Position numbers and translations under genes: made by a program
Shown here: piece after piece, positions 52,826 to 64,000 of the stretch
How positions within the stretch are numbered: the stretch's first letter is position 1
Layout of the letters: every line of letters starts with the position of its first letter
Notes under the pieces: model-generated
Databases searched by the model: none
Seen by the model: only the letters and a program-made list of their open reading frames with translations
What the model was told of the DNA's origin: nothing
Origin: Haemophilus parainfluenzae ATCC 33392
GTDB lineage: Bacteria; Pseudomonadota; Gammaproteobacteria; Enterobacterales; Pasteurellaceae
Direction: 5' to 3'
DNA length: 64,000 nt
Assembly (NCBI RefSeq): GCF_031191205.1
Contig: NZ_CP133470.1
Location: 1,926,001 to 1,990,000 of the forward strand

Positions 52826-52928
52826 TAAATAGTCTCTCAATTAAAAAGGGTCGCCATTGCGACCGCAGTATTTTACATAAAAAACAACAAAAGGAAAACG
52901 TTTGCGTCAATTAAATTTTGGCCCTTGG

Positions 52929-53375
52929 CTAGATTTCCTGCCAAAATGCTTTGTCTAATTTTTGCTGTGCCTTTTGTAGTACTTCTGCCAAGTGCTGATA
53001 TGTCGGTTTATCTTGCATGGTTGGCGAACTTTCATGTTGTTTTCTTAAACGTTCACTAATCTCATAAAACCACTGAGAACTTTGCGGTTCTAACGGTGAT
53101 TTTGCACGTTTTCCCAACCAATATAAGCCTTGAAGTGGCATCACTAACGCACAAAGTGCGGTCAAAATAGCAATCGCCAATGCAGTAAGATCCATCTTAG
53201 CATAAAGCTGTTGCCAAACCACTGCGAATACCGCCATAAAAGGCATAAATTTTTGTGCAAATTTTGTGGCTTTAATAATGCGATTTTCGGGAAAAATAAT
53301 GCCGAGCTTCGCTTCTAATGGCCACGTTTGCAAATAAATTTGCCCTTGTTTTAAGGTTGAAAAAAATGATGACAT
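52929..53375 (-). CDS. yfbV: YfbV family (UPF0208) membrane protein
   Basis: 148 residues. It begins [24 protein letters not shown], the UPF0208 signature, with two membrane segments at about 44-62 and 66-88 and a soluble C-terminal tail. In E. coli YfbV affects chromosome terminus (Ter) macrodomain insulation. Divergent from ackA, as in E. coli and H. influenzae. Confidence 0.94.
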   Translation of the reverse strand: MSSFFSTLKQGQIYLQTWPLEAKLGIIFPENRIIKATKFAQKFMPFMAVFAVVWQQLYAKMDLTALAIAILTALCALVMPLQGLYWLGKRAKSPLEPQSSQWFYEISERLRKQHESSPTMQDKPTYQHLAEVLQKAQQKLDKAFWQEI

Positions 53376-53525
53376 AAAAACATCCTTGAAAATAACCGCA
53401 CTTATAATACTCTAGTTTAGGTTTAATTGTCATCCCTAACTAGAAACTGTTGAAATTTTCAACTTTTCTAATAAAAAATCGTATTTTTGCCCTCCAGTTA
53501 ATTTATTTTATACGATAAAAGGTGT

Positions 53526-53539
53526 ATCCTATGTAGGAT
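53526..53539. promoter_or_regulatory. Palindrome in the yfbV-ackA intergenic region
   Basis: ATCCTA-TG-TAGGAT, a perfect 6-bp inverted repeat about 58 bases before ackA, in an AT-rich stretch with several TATA-like boxes (TATACG, TATACT). It could be an operator for ackA-pta. It does not match FNR (TTGAT-N4-ATCAA) boxes. Confidence 0.3.
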
Positions 53540-53596
53540 TTATACTCCGTTCTTTTGAATGGATTTTTATTAACCTCAATCAAAAATAGGGTTCCT

Positions 53597-54802
53597 ATGT
53601 CAAAACTTGTTCTCATCCTTAACTGTGGTAGTTCTTCATTAAAATTTGCAATCCTTGATCCTGCAACAGGTGAAGAAAAATTATCAGGCTTAGCAGAAGC
53701 ATTTTACCTTCCTGAAGCTCGTATAAAATGGAAACTTAACGGTGAAAAAGGTAGCGCAGATTTAGGTGCTGGTGCAGCGCATACTGAAGCGCTTAACTTC
53801 ATTGCGTCAAACATTATGACTGATGAGCTTAAAAACTCTATCACCTCGATTGGTCACCGTATCGTTCACGGTGGTGAGAAATATACTCAATCTGTTGTCG
53901 TAACAGATGAAGTGATTAAAGGTATTGAAGATGCTGCACAATTTGCACCACTTCACAACCCTGCTCACTTAATCGGTATCCGTGAAGCATTCAAAACATT
54001 CCCACACTTAAAAGATAAGAACGTTGTCGTATTTGATACAGCATTCCACCAAACCATGCCAGAAGAAGCATACTTATATGCACTTCCATACTCACTTTAC
54101 AAAGAACACGGCGTACGTCGATACGGTGCACACGGTACCAGCCACTACTTCGTTTCTCGTGAAGTCGCTGAATACGTAGGCAAACCAGCAGACCAAGTAA
54201 ACGCAATTATCTGTCACTTAGGTAACGGTGGTTCTGTTTCTGTGGTTCGTAACGGTAAATGTATCGACACATCTATGGGTTTAACCCCGTTAGAAGGTTT
54301 AGTCATGGGTACACGTTGTGGTGACATCGACCCTGCGATCGTTTTCTATCTATACAAAAACTTAGGTATGTCAATGGATCAAATCGAAGAGACTTTAGTA
54401 AAAAAATCAGGTCTTTTAGGTTTAACTGAAGTAACAAGCGACTGTCGTTATGCAGAAGATAACTACGACGATGCATCTAAACCAGAAGCAAAACGTGCAT
54501 TAGATGTTTACAGCTACCGTTTAGCAAAATACATTGGTGCATACATGGCTGTTCTAGGTGATGATCACTTAGATGCAATCGCATTTACGGGTGGTATCGG
54601 TGAAAACTCTGCTCACGTTCGTGAATTAGCCTTAGGCCACTTAAAATTATTCGGCATCAAATTAGACCAAGAACGCAACCTTGCTGCTCGCTTTGGTAAA
54701 TCAGGCGTGATCACTGCTGATGACTCTGCATTCAAAGCAATCGTTCTTCCAACTAACGAAGAATTAGTAATTGCACAAGATACAGCACGTTTAGCGGGCT
54801 AA
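53597..54802 (+). CDS. ackA: Acetate kinase
   Basis: 401 residues from the ATG at 53597 ([18 protein letters not shown]). Makes ATP and acetate from acetyl phosphate. Catalytic and ATP-binding segments of the family are present: [25 protein letters not shown] and TGGIGENS. A good terminator separates it from pta, 64 bases downstream, so pta may depend on partial read-through. Confidence 0.98.
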   Translation: MSKLVLILNCGSSSLKFAILDPATGEEKLSGLAEAFYLPEARIKWKLNGEKGSADLGAGAAHTEALNFIASNIMTDELKNSITSIGHRIVHGGEKYTQSVVVTDEVIKGIEDAAQFAPLHNPAHLIGIREAFKTFPHLKDKNVVVFDTAFHQTMPEEAYLYALPYSLYKEHGVRRYGAHGTSHYFVSREVAEYVGKPADQVNAIICHLGNGGSVSVVRNGKCIDTSMGLTPLEGLVMGTRCGDIDPAIVFYLYKNLGMSMDQIEETLVKKSGLLGLTEVTSDCRYAEDNYDDASKPEAKRALDVYSYRLAKYIGAYMAVLGDDHLDAIAFTGGIGENSAHVRELALGHLKLFGIKLDQERNLAARFGKSGVITADDSAFKAIVLPTNEELVIAQDTARLAG

Positions 54803-54814
54803 TCAACTTCCTTC

Positions 54815-54846
54815 AAACCTGCTGAGAAATCAGCAGGTTTTTTCAT
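54815..54846 (+). terminator. Terminator between ackA and pta
   Basis: AAACCTGCTGA-GAAA-TCAGCAGGTTT, an 11-bp stem with a GNRA loop and following T residues. Confidence 0.9.
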
Positions 54847-54866
54847 TCATTAAAAGGTATATCAAA

Positions 54867-56318
54867 ATGACTAAAGCAGTTATTCTTATTCCAACTAGCG
54901 CAGAAGCAAATTTAGTAGCAGCACTAGACGCAGCTAAAACAACAAGCGCTGTCGTATTCAATGCAGTAGAAGATGTAAAAGTAGCTCAAGCATTAATCGC
55001 AAATAATCAAAAAGACGTGTTGTTAGAAAAAATCGTGGCTGATTTCCAAGCATTAAATGCAAATCTAGTGATTGTTAAAGGTGTTCAACCTTCAGCTCAA
55101 GCGCCTTTTGCAAATAGCTTAAACTTCGCGATTGCGCAAACCTTAGATGCACAAATTATCTTAGTGGCAAACAATGAAGAAGGCACATTAGTAGAAGCCG
55201 TTGCTTCAGAGTTTGGCGGTGTGAATAACACTGACATCTTAGGTGTATTTGGTGCACAAGCAGGCAAAATTAAGGCTTTAGATGCACAAGCATTAGCTGC
55301 GGCAATCGCTGCACCACTTGCTCGTGAAGCTCGTATTTCTCCAGCAGCATTCCGTTTTAAATTAACTGATTTAGCACGCAAAGCAGGTAAAACCATCGTA
55401 TTACCAGAAGGTGATGAACCTCGTACTGTTAAAGCGGCAGCAATCTGTGCTGAACGTGGTATCGCAAAATCGGTATTATTAGCGGATCCTGAATCAGTGA
55501 AAAAAGTTGCGGCTGAACAAGGCGTGACTTTAGGTGCTGACGTAACGATCATCAATCCAACTGACGTACGTGAAAACTACGTTGCTCGTTTAGTTGAATT
55601 ACGTAAATCTAAAGGCTTAACTGAAGAACAAGCTCACGCACAATTAGAAGACACCGTTGTATTAGGTACGATGATGTTAGAAGCAGGCGAAGTAGATGGT
55701 TTAGTCTCTGGTGCCGTTCACACCACTGCAAATACCATTCGTCCACCGATGCAAATCATTAAAACCGCACCAGGTAGCTCAATTATCTCGTCTGTATTCT
55801 TCATGTTATTACCAGACCAAGTATTAGTGTATGGTGACTGTGCTGTAAACCCAGAACCAACCGCTGAACAACTGGCTGAAATCGCAATCCAATCTGCTGA
55901 ATCTGCAAAAGCATTTGGTTTAAATCCGAAAGTGGCAATGCTTTCTTACTCAACCGGTACTTCTGGTTCTGGTCAATCTGTAGAGAAAGTGAAAGAAGCT
56001 ACCCGTATTGCACAAGAAAAACGTCCTGATTTATTAATCGACGGTCCATTACAATACGATGCAGCTGTAATGAAAGATGTAGCAGCGTCTAAAGCACCAA
56101 ACTCTAAAGTAGCAGGTCAAGCAAACGTATTTGTATTCCCTGATATCAACGCGGGTAACATCGGCTATAAAGCGGTTCAACGTTCTGCTGATTTAGTCGC
56201 TGTAGGCCCAATGCTTCAAGGTATGCGTAAACCAGTTAATGACTTATCTCGAGGTGCATTAGTGGATGATATCATCTACACCATCGCATTAACCGCAATC
56301 CAAGCAACCCAAGCTTAA
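54867..56318 (+). CDS. pta: Phosphate acetyltransferase, shortened form lacking the DRTGG region
   Basis: Interconverts acetyl-CoA and acetyl phosphate, feeding AckA. The catalytic PTA/PTB domain (about 157-483, from [18 protein letters not shown] to the end) is complete and close to E. coli Pta, including [16 protein letters not shown] and SRGALVDD. The N-terminal part is only about 155 residues, where E. coli Pta has about 385. It aligns with two pieces of the E. coli N-terminus ([10 protein letters not shown] and the [17 protein letters not shown] region), but the P-loop and the middle DRTGG domain are missing. The reading frame is clean, so this looks like a stable in-frame shortening. 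The usual allosteric control by pyruvate or NADH may be lost. Start after AAAAGG. Confidence 0.95.
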   Translation: MTKAVILIPTSAEANLVAALDAAKTTSAVVFNAVEDVKVAQALIANNQKDVLLEKIVADFQALNANLVIVKGVQPSAQAPFANSLNFAIAQTLDAQIILVANNEEGTLVEAVASEFGGVNNTDILGVFGAQAGKIKALDAQALAAAIAAPLAREARISPAAFRFKLTDLARKAGKTIVLPEGDEPRTVKAAAICAERGIAKSVLLADPESVKKVAAEQGVTLGADVTIINPTDVRENYVARLVELRKSKGLTEEQAHAQLEDTVVLGTMMLEAGEVDGLVSGAVHTTANTIRPPMQIIKTAPGSSIISSVFFMLLPDQVLVYGDCAVNPEPTAEQLAEIAIQSAESAKAFGLNPKVAMLSYSTGTSGSGQSVEKVKEATRIAQEKRPDLLIDGPLQYDAAVMKDVAASKAPNSKVAGQANVFVFPDINAGNIGYKAVQRSADLVAVGPMLQGMRKPVNDLSRGALVDDIIYTIALTAIQATQA

Positions 56319-56348
56319 TTAAAGCCATCGTTGTAAAACACTAAAGAA

Positions 56349-56389
56349 AATAACCGCACTTTTGATGATTAAAAGTGCGGTTATTTTTA
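56349..56389. terminator. Uptake-signal hairpin terminator between pta and rnd
   Basis: AATAACCGCACTTTT and AAAAGTGCGGTTATT form a 15-bp stem with a 7-base loop and T-runs on both strands. Convergent genes. Confidence 0.9.
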
Positions 56390-56405
56390 GACTTGTTTTT
56401 AATGT

Positions 56406-57557
56406 CTATTCTACAGATTTTAAGTATTCAACCAGCTTTAAGCCAATTTCTCTTCTCCACCCTAAAAGTAAATCAGGCAGTTTTGTCATATCTTCATTTT
56501 TTAGCCAAACCCATTTGATGAGATCTTCTAAATTTCGTTTACTCGCCAGAATATCAAGGGTTAATCCTTTTGGGGTCAGTTCATAAGCTTTTTCTTGTAA
56601 TAATCGAATTGCCTTTTTATAACGAGGATCATCCACAATACGCACTAAACGTTTAGGATAATCATAAGGGGAAATTCGGCGGCTTTGTGCTAACAATTGA
56701 AGCATTTTTTTACCACGCACACGAACTTCATTTTCAGATAATCCAAGCGCTAACATTTCTGATGTATTACGAGGATTATTTTTTGCCACTTTCCAAAGGT
56801 TATCCGATTTCACCACATAAGAAAGGGCTAAGTTTCGAGCCATTGCCGTTTCTTGTCGCCACTTAGCTAATAGCTGTAAACGCGCTAATTCGAGCGGATT
56901 CAATTTCCAAACATTCGGAATATCCAAATAAGCTTTATTTGGATCGCGATCGTCTAATTTACTGGTTTTCGAAATCGCAAGCTGGCAATCATCAATTACC
57001 GCTTGAAGCCAAGGTGATTGCGCTAATTCTATTTGCATCTTTTGATAGACCGGCAAGAGATACCATACATCCCCTGCGGCATATTGTAGCTGTACGGGGG
57101 AAAGTGGACGTTTTAGCCAGTTTGTACGTGTTGCCCCTTTATCCATTTCAATGCCTAAATAATGTAACACCAATTTGGCTAGGCCCGCTGAATTAGCAAA
57201 ACCTAAAAAACGCGCCATGATTTGTGTATCCATCATAAGTTGAGGAAGCGCATCAAACTCTTGCAAGAAAACCAATAAATCTTCATTACATGCATGCAAG
57301 ATTTTTGTTACCTGCTGATCGCGTAATAATTCCACAAAAGGTGAAAAATCAGTGATGGATAAAGGATCGATCAATGAAACACGTTCACCATCATAAAGTT
57401 GAATTAATCCTAATTTAGGATAATAGGTTGATATCCGCATAAATTCGGTATCTAAAGCGACCGCACTTTGCTGACGAGCTAACTGACAAACCTGAGCCAG
57501 TTCTTCATTATTTTGAATTAACGTAAAGTGCGGTTGATTTTGGCATTCTTTTATCAT
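56406..57557 (-). CDS. rnd: Ribonuclease D
   Basis: 383 residues from the ATG at 57557; 3'-5' exonuclease trimming tRNA precursors. DEDD exonuclease motifs are visible: VALDTEFMR (I), HACNEDLLVF (II) and YAAGDVWYLLPVY (III, with Tyr). Two HRDC-like domains follow (from about residue 205). A TTG seven codons upstream could extend the protein; the ATG gives E. coli-like length (375). It lies 69 bases after fadD on the same strand. Confidence 0.95.
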   Translation of the reverse strand: MIKECQNQPHFTLIQNNEELAQVCQLARQQSAVALDTEFMRISTYYPKLGLIQLYDGERVSLIDPLSITDFSPFVELLRDQQVTKILHACNEDLLVFLQEFDALPQLMMDTQIMARFLGFANSAGLAKLVLHYLGIEMDKGATRTNWLKRPLSPVQLQYAAGDVWYLLPVYQKMQIELAQSPWLQAVIDDCQLAISKTSKLDDRDPNKAYLDIPNVWKLNPLELARLQLLAKWRQETAMARNLALSYVVKSDNLWKVAKNNPRNTSEMLALGLSENEVRVRGKKMLQLLAQSRRISPYDYPKRLVRIVDDPRYKKAIRLLQEKAYELTPKGLTLDILASKRNLEDLIKWVWLKNEDMTKLPDLLLGWRREIGLKLVEYLKSVE

Positions 57558-57626
57558 TGTAATAGGATGTATTTTCAAATAGAGGTACAGACTAAACAGG
57601 GATATGAGTACATATCCCTGATTTAA

Positions 57627-59315
57627 TTAATGTTGCGCGCGTTTTGCTATTTCTTCATCACGCAGTACGCGTCTTAAAATTTTGCCTACATTACTTTTCG
57701 GCAATTCATCACGAAACTCAATGTCTTTCGGAACTTTATAACCAGTGAGATGTTGTCGACAATGTTGGCGTAATTCATCACGCGTGAGGCTATCATCTTT
57801 CTTCACAACGAAGATTTTGATAGTTTCTCCCGACACTTCATGTGGCACACCAATAGCGACTACTTCAGCTACTTTATAATTTAGCATCACCACATCTTCG
57901 ATTTCATTTGGATAAACGTTAAAGCCAGAAACCAAGATCATGTCTTTTTTGCGGTCAACAATTCGGAGGCTATAGCTTTCATCCATAATGACAATATCGC
58001 CCGTTGCCATCCAGCCATCTTTAAGTACTTCAGCTGTCGCTTCAGGACGTTGCCAATAACCACGCATGACTTGTTCACCTTTAACCCAAAGCTCTCCGGC
58101 TTCACCAAGTTGTGCTTCCGAGCCATCGTCTTTGATAATTTTAATATCGGTATTTGGCACTGGTACACCAATTGTACCATTGTGTTTCACTACATTAATC
58201 GGACAAGCTGCAATTAGCGGTGAACATTCTGTCATGCCATAGCCTTCAATGATGTTACAACCGGTTAAATCATGCCAACGCGTTGCGACCGATTGTTGGA
58301 TCGCCATACCGCCGCCAACAGAAAGCTTTAATCGTGAAAAATCCACTTCTTTGAAATTTTCATTATTAAGCAACGCATTAAACAGGGTATTTACTCCTGT
58401 AATCGCTTCAAAACGGTATTTTTTGAGTTCTTTCACAAAGCCATCAATATCACGTGGATTCGTAATTAAGAGTGCGGTAACGCCAAGCTCTAAGAAAAGT
58501 AAACAGTTTACCGTTAAGGCAAAAACATGATAAAGCGGTAAAGCTAGTACGGCAACACGTTGTTTAGCATGATCGCCAATAAATGGCTCTGCAATCCACT
58601 TCGCTTGGAAAATATTGGTAATAATACTGCCGTGTGTCAGCATTGCGCCTTTGGCAACTCCAGTTGTACCACCTGTATATTGTAAGAAAGCTAAATCTTC
58701 TCGATCAATTTGCGGACGAACATATTGACGGAATTTGCCTATACTCAATACCTCTCGAAAAGTGACGGCATTCGGTAATTTATATTTTGGCACTAACTTT
58801 TTGACATATTTCACGACAAAATTAACCAAATTACGCTTACCAAAAGAAAGCTGATCGCCCATTCTTGTCAAAATCACGTGTTTGACTTTAGTGTTAAACA
58901 CGATTTTTTCTAAGGTTGAAGCAAAGTTTGAAACAACAACAATTGCTGTTGCACCGCTGTCTTGTAACTGATGTTCTAATTCACGTGGGGTATAAAGTGG
59001 ATTGACGTTTACGACAACTAAGCCCGCACGTAAAATGCCAAAAAGTGCAATAGGATACTGCAATAAATTCGGCATCATAAGTGCAACACGCTCGCCACGC
59101 TCTAATTTCAATTCATTTTGTAAATAAGCTGCGAATGCGCGACTGCGCTCTTCTAATTTACGAAATGTTAGAACCTGCCCCATATTGATATAGGCTGGAC
59201 GGTCTGGGTGCTCACGAATTGCTTTATCTAAAATATCGAGAATCGAATCATACTTTGAGGTATCCAGCGTGGTCGGTGAACCTTCTGGATAATTTTGAAA
59301 CCAAACTTTTTCCAT
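57627..59315 (-). CDS. fadD: Long-chain fatty acid-CoA ligase
   Basis: 562 residues of the acyl-activating enzyme superfamily. The AMP-binding motif [16 protein letters not shown] is at about 212-227, [10 protein letters not shown] at about 360-369, the hinge region [14 protein letters not shown], and the C-terminal acyl-transfer lysine in [11 protein letters not shown]. It activates exogenous fatty acids for use in phospholipids or beta-oxidation. Last but one gene of a run yoaA-tsaB-slp-fadD-rnd on the minus strand, the same neighbourhood as in E. coli. Confidence 0.97.
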   Translation of the reverse strand: MEKVWFQNYPEGSPTTLDTSKYDSILDILDKAIREHPDRPAYINMGQVLTFRKLEERSRAFAAYLQNELKLERGERVALMMPNLLQYPIALFGILRAGLVVVNVNPLYTPRELEHQLQDSGATAIVVVSNFASTLEKIVFNTKVKHVILTRMGDQLSFGKRNLVNFVVKYVKKLVPKYKLPNAVTFREVLSIGKFRQYVRPQIDREDLAFLQYTGGTTGVAKGAMLTHGSIITNIFQAKWIAEPFIGDHAKQRVAVLALPLYHVFALTVNCLLFLELGVTALLITNPRDIDGFVKELKKYRFEAITGVNTLFNALLNNENFKEVDFSRLKLSVGGGMAIQQSVATRWHDLTGCNIIEGYGMTECSPLIAACPINVVKHNGTIGVPVPNTDIKIIKDDGSEAQLGEAGELWVKGEQVMRGYWQRPEATAEVLKDGWMATGDIVIMDESYSLRIVDRKKDMILVSGFNVYPNEIEDVVMLNYKVAEVVAIGVPHEVSGETIKIFVVKKDDSLTRDELRQHCRQHLTGYKVPKDIEFRDELPKSNVGKILRRVLRDEEIAKRAQH

Positions 59316-59361
59316 TTTTTATCCTTATTCTTTGGAAAATTTTCTTAATTTTATCATGTAG

Positions 59362-59904
59362 TTAATAGAGATAATAGCGAATTTCAGGCTCGCCATACCA
59401 ATAATACGGTCGTCTACCGAAAAAGCCCCAATCATCCCACATATCATCTGGATAATAATAGCTTTGAGAGAGCTTCCAGACACGATAATGATTGGTTTTA
59501 ATAACCGGATAAATATAGTTGGCTTGATCGACCTTGCCTTGTTCTGTTTTCAGCAAAGTACCGCCAATTGTAATAAATTGATCTTTTAAGCTTTCTGGCT
59601 CCACAAAACCATCAAGATAAGTGATAAAACGTCCATTAGGTTGTTCATCAATCATCGGTTTTGCTGAGGTTGAATAAACGGGATAGCTTAATACTTCAAT
59701 TTTAGTTTTATTCGGCAAGGCTTGTGCGGTTAATACTTTTCCACCCAAGCGTATTGATTTGCACTGACAGCTATAATCACTCTGTTGAATTGAAGATAAT
59801 GATTTTAAAGTAAACTGCTCTTTTTCCAGCCCTTTCGGTGCATTGACACATCCCACTAATGTGGCCGAAAGTGCGGTCAAAACTAAGATCGTTTTTTTAT
59901 TCAT
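59362..59904 (-). CDS. slp: Slp-family outer-membrane lipoprotein
   Basis: 180 residues from the ATG at 59904, after AAGGAG. Lipobox LVGC places the mature Cys at about residue 19. The body fits the Slp/YeaY family: RLGGKVLTAQALPNKTKIEVLSYP, then FVEPESLKDQFITIGGTL. The C-terminal tail is rich in Tyr, Trp and Pro (RRPYYWYGEPEIRYYLY), suggesting contact with surface or membrane. Slp in E. coli is starvation- and acid-induced. In E. coli yeaY also lies between tsaB and fadD. Confidence 0.92.
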   Translation of the reverse strand: MNKKTILVLTALSATLVGCVNAPKGLEKEQFTLKSLSSIQQSDYSCQCKSIRLGGKVLTAQALPNKTKIEVLSYPVYSTSAKPMIDEQPNGRFITYLDGFVEPESLKDQFITIGGTLLKTEQGKVDQANYIYPVIKTNHYRVWKLSQSYYYPDDMWDDWGFFGRRPYYWYGEPEIRYYLY

Positions 59905-59924
59905 CTTCAACTCCTTTTTGAAAA

Positions 59925-60635
59925 TTATTCACGCCCAGGTAATTTTTTCCAAGTTACTTCATTACGCAAATAAACAGGTTCAATTTCTAAGGCGGATATG
60001 ATTTTATTCTGAGCATAATCTGTTAAAGCAAGCTCAAGCATATATTGTGCAGAAGGTAAAATAATATCACTCCCTTCTAAACCACTGTCTTTAAATTGAG
60101 GATACGCAGCCCAACCTGTTCCGACTCGATAGGCGGTTAAATCTGAAAATTGCTCAAGTACTTTTTCTGGTTGGCAAACTTGTTCTTCAATAACAGGATT
60201 CCATTGGAAAAACTCACTCAATTCTGACCGCACTTTTTCTCGTTTTATTTGAGAAAAATAAACTTCATTCATTCTTGCATCAATGGCAGCTGCCACATTT
60301 TCAGCTTGATGTAATTCAAATGCAGCCTGAGCCATTGCTGTTAAATTTGATACCGCAATAACAGGTAAATCAGCACCAAATGCAAGCCCTTGAGCAATCC
60401 CTGCACCAACACGAACACCAGTAAAACTACCAGGGCCGCGTCCAAATGCTAACGCATCTACTTGCTTCAAATTGATACCTGAATTGGCAAGTAACTCATC
60501 AATCATTGGAAGAATACGTTTTGTGTGTGTACGTTGCGCTAATTCATCTAAATATGTTTTTTCGCCTTTATGCCAAAGTGCAACAGAACAGGCTTCTGTT
60601 GAAGTATCAAGTGCTAATAAGGTGATATTTTTCAT
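59925..60635 (-). CDS. tsaB: tRNA threonylcarbamoyladenosine biosynthesis protein TsaB
   Basis: 236-residue ASKHA-fold protein, partner of TsaD and TsaE in making t6A37 in tRNAs. The N-terminal LALDTSTEACSVAL and AFGRGPGSFTGVRVGAG are family signatures. It starts 2 bases after the yoaA stop and is likely translationally coupled to it. Confidence 0.97.
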   Translation of the reverse strand: MKNITLLALDTSTEACSVALWHKGEKTYLDELAQRTHTKRILPMIDELLANSGINLKQVDALAFGRGPGSFTGVRVGAGIAQGLAFGADLPVIAVSNLTAMAQAAFELHQAENVAAAIDARMNEVYFSQIKREKVRSELSEFFQWNPVIEEQVCQPEKVLEQFSDLTAYRVGTGWAAYPQFKDSGLEGSDIILPSAQYMLELALTDYAQNKIISALEIEPVYLRNEVTWKKLPGRE

Positions 60636-60637
60636 TA

Positions 60638-62560
60638 TTAATCCATTTTCTCATTTTGTAAGAATTGTACCACTTTGTTGAGATCTCGGGTACGGGTTGA
60701 ATTAGGTAAACTTTTTAGAAAGGTTTCGCCGTAATTTCGCATAACAAGACGATTATCACAAATAATTACCGCACCACGATCAGTCACATCTCGAATTAGG
60801 CGTCCTACGCCTTGTTTCAGCGTAATAACCGCTTCAGGGATCTGTATATCATTAAATGGATCGCCACCTTGTAATCGGCAGTCTTCAATACGTGCTTTTA
60901 GTAAAGGTTCATCTGGTGCGGTAAAAGGCAATTTATCAATAATGACTAAGGAAAGGGCATCACCACGGACATCCACACCTTCCCAAAAGCTAGAAGTAGC
61001 AACTAGTACGCTATGAGTTTCCTGAATAAACTGTTCGAGTAATTTTGCTTTAGGCATTTCACCTTGCAATAAGATAGAAAGCTCACTATTTTCTCTAAAA
61101 TACTCTGCCAAGCCCCTCATCATTAAATAAGAAGTACAAAGCACAAAGCATCGACCTTTATTCGCTTCAATGATAGGCAACAACATTTCACCAAGAGATT
61201 GTAACGTATTATTTTGATTCGTTGCTGGTAAATAACGTGGCACGCAAAGTAGCGATTGATTAGGATAATCAAAAGGACTGTGAAGAATTTTTTGTTCTGC
61301 TTGCTCAATACCAAGTCGCTGACAGAAATGATTGAAAGTGCCGCCAACTTCAAGAGTGGCTGAAGTAAAAATCCAAGCTGCTTCTTTATTATTTAACTGT
61401 TCGCCAAATTTATCTGCGACAGTAAGTGGCGTAATATGTAAACCAAATTGTCGCCCCATACTTTCGTACCAATAACAATAACCAACAATGGCCGTATCAC
61501 AAAGACGCGTTAATTGATTCTTGATACTTTCAGTGCGTTCAAAAATACTATCCAAAGTCTGAGAGCGACCTAATGCAATCTTGATCACTTCAGAAAGAAA
61601 CTCTATTTTTTCTTGCAATAATTCAACCGATTTTTTGACCGCACTTTGTTTAAATAGCTCACGCCAATTTCCTCGCTGATTTCCCTCACCTAGAAGAAGA
61701 CGGAAATCTTGAATAACTTTAAGCAATGTATCTGCCGTTGTGCCAAGCTGTGGCATATCTTTCAATTCTGTTCGATAAACAATATTGATATCTTTACATA
61801 AATCAAATAGCTGGCGAGAGGTTAATGATTGACCAAAATACTGGCTAGCTATATCGGGAAGTTGATGTGCTTCATCAAAAATAATAACTTCTGCATTAGG
61901 AATAAGCTCACCAAAGCCACTTTCTTTTACCGCCATATCAGCAAAGAAAAGATGATGATTTACTACTACAAGATCTGCGTTTAGTGCTTTTTTACGAGCT
62001 TGTGCAACATAGCATTCAGCGTAGTTAGGACAATCCGTTCCCAAACAACTTTCTGCCGTGCTCGTCAATTGAGGCAAAATTGGGCTATCTTCAGCTAATT
62101 CAATACATTCTGTCAAATCACCTGTTTTCGTTGCATTATTCCATTTTCTTACTTTACTTAAATCGGCTAAAACAGATTTGTCCCCAAGCACACCTTGAGC
62201 AATAACTTGATCAAGCCGTTCCAAACATAAGTAATTGGATCGACCTTTTAATAATGCAATTTTTCCAGAATAATTTAAGGCTTTTTTTATGGCTGGAAGA
62301 TCTCTTGAAAAAAGCTGATCTTGTAGATTTTTAGATCCAGTTGAAATGATTGTTTTCTTTCCAGCAATGAGTGCCGGTGCTAAATAAGCAAAAGTCTTTC
62401 CAGTACCTGTTCCAGCTTCTACAACAAGCGGTCGCTTATTTTGGATAGCATATCCTACTGATTGAGCCATTTCGAGCTGTTCTGCTCGTGGCTTAAATCC
62501 TTTGATATTCTTACTCAATTCGCCATCACTGGAAAAGATCTTACTTATCTGTTTTTTCAT
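60638..62560 (-). CDS. yoaA: DinG-family iron-sulfur helicase YoaA
   Basis: 640-residue XPD-like superfamily 2 DNA helicase. Walker A is VVEAGTGTGKTFAYL (about 45-59), and the Walker B is DEAH in IIFDEAHQLPD. The four cluster cysteines lie between, in the segment from about residue 110 (YLCLERL, SCLGTDCPNYAECYV). Motif VI is QGVGRLIRD. In E. coli YoaA works with the HolC subunit of DNA polymerase III in repair of stalled forks. It heads the yoaA-tsaB-slp-fadD group. Longer than a housekeeping DinG only in detail; YoaA is favoured by the tsaB neighbour. Confidence 0.95.
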   Translation of the reverse strand: MKKQISKIFSSDGELSKNIKGFKPRAEQLEMAQSVGYAIQNKRPLVVEAGTGTGKTFAYLAPALIAGKKTIISTGSKNLQDQLFSRDLPAIKKALNYSGKIALLKGRSNYLCLERLDQVIAQGVLGDKSVLADLSKVRKWNNATKTGDLTECIELAEDSPILPQLTSTAESCLGTDCPNYAECYVAQARKKALNADLVVVNHHLFFADMAVKESGFGELIPNAEVIIFDEAHQLPDIASQYFGQSLTSRQLFDLCKDINIVYRTELKDMPQLGTTADTLLKVIQDFRLLLGEGNQRGNWRELFKQSAVKKSVELLQEKIEFLSEVIKIALGRSQTLDSIFERTESIKNQLTRLCDTAIVGYCYWYESMGRQFGLHITPLTVADKFGEQLNNKEAAWIFTSATLEVGGTFNHFCQRLGIEQAEQKILHSPFDYPNQSLLCVPRYLPATNQNNTLQSLGEMLLPIIEANKGRCFVLCTSYLMMRGLAEYFRENSELSILLQGEMPKAKLLEQFIQETHSVLVATSSFWEGVDVRGDALSLVIIDKLPFTAPDEPLLKARIEDCRLQGGDPFNDIQIPEAVITLKQGVGRLIRDVTDRGAVIICDNRLVMRNYGETFLKSLPNSTRTRDLNKVVQFLQNEKMD

Positions 62561-62642
62561 AATTATTGCTATCTAGAAATAGGCGAAGATTTTATCATTA
62601 TTAGACTCATTTATGTATGAATTCTAATATTTTATATAAAAC

Positions 62643-62671
62643 AAAACCCCAAGCCATTCAGCTCGGGGTTC
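62643..62671 (-). terminator. rRNA operon terminator
   Basis: AACCCCGAGC ... GCTTGGGGTT on the minus strand, a GC-rich stem followed by TTGTTTTAT, just after the 5S gene. Confidence 0.85.
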
Positions 62672-62679
62672 ACATTCAC

Positions 62680-62797
62680 TACCTGGCGGTGTCCTACTCT
62701 CACATGGGGATGCCCCACACTACCATCGGCGCATCGGCGTTTCACTTCTGAGTTCGGTATGGGGTCAGGTGGGACCACCGCTCTATCGCCGCCAGGA
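62680..62797 (-). rRNA. rrf: 5S ribosomal RNA
   Basis: About 118 bases. On the minus strand it begins CCTGGCGGCGATAGAGCGGTGG and has the conserved GGGTCCCACCTGACCCC-type and CCGAACTCAGAAGTGAAACG segments, ending GGTAG, like E. coli 5S. Ends are approximate to a few bases. Confidence 0.95.
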
Positions 62798-62940
62798 TTA
62801 TTCCTTTAATAACTTTTCTCTACTCTGCTCTCACTATCTCTAGTGCTCACAACCAAACAAGCTGATTCACTTCAAAACTTTCTTCTTCATCTCTGAATCT
62901 TTTTATTTTAGTCTTACAACCTCAAAAACCCTTGAGCGTT

Positions 62941-64000
<1,060 letters not shown>

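Overview
This window is a chromosomal segment of a Haemophilus sensu stricto species (Pasteurellaceae). The 9-bp DNA uptake signal AAGTGCGGT and its complement occur throughout, often as inverted pairs that form terminators. The proteins look Haemophilus-like, and local gene orders (ackA/pta/yfbV/cvpA/purF, ftsH/folP/glmM, yoaA/tsaB/slp/fadD) match what is known of H. influenzae. Several arrangements differ from H. influenzae Rd, so H. parainfluenzae or a close relative is my best guess. Species cannot be fixed from the sequence alone.

Layout. 1-2953: a type III restriction-modification system on the minus strand. Its res gene runs off the left edge, and its mod gene carries 15 copies of a 5-bp repeat just after the start codon. 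3012-5416: moaA-moaC-moaD-moaE for molybdenum cofactor synthesis, behind a candidate Moco riboswitch, divergent from a YvcK/YbhK gene. 6565-11246: thiI, then xseB-ispA-dxs for isoprenoid precursors. 11490-14312: rplT, rpmI and infC, with a Sel1-repeat secreted-protein gene lying in the opposite direction between infC and rpmI. 14454-18172: yeaD, thrS and azoR. 18316-27156: one long trp operon (E-G-tautomerase-like-D-CF-SDR-B-A-membrane protein) under a TrpR-type operator with no room for an attenuator leader.

27204-36905: sspAB, rplM-rpsI, metF, an NlpC/P60 lipoprotein, pheS-pheT-ihfA, a fructosamine-kinase-like gene and a BamE/OmpA lipoprotein. 37119-38173: sohB, broken by a frameshift at an A-AAA-AAC heptamer. 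38314-45370: asnS, can, bioD, ycgL, a repeat-rich lipoprotein, sixA, glmM and folP. 45485-50675: ftsH, rlmE, yhbY, greA and dacB. 50802-56318: purF, cvpA, yfbV, ackA and a pta that lacks the middle of the usual protein. 56406-62560: rnd, fadD, slp, tsaB and yoaA. 62645-64000: the 3' end of an rRNA operon (5S and the 3' part of 23S) on the minus strand.

Most of the window is housekeeping core genome. The accessory or unusual parts are the phase-variable type III system, the Sel1 gene splitting the infC-rpmI-rplT cluster, the repeat lipoprotein, the unknown membrane protein ending the trp operon, the shortened Pta and the frameshifted sohB. I found no CRISPR array, insertion sequence, prophage or tRNA gene. 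The only stretch over 300 bases without a gene is 29356-29685, which holds the rplM leader and promoter and the metF promoter.
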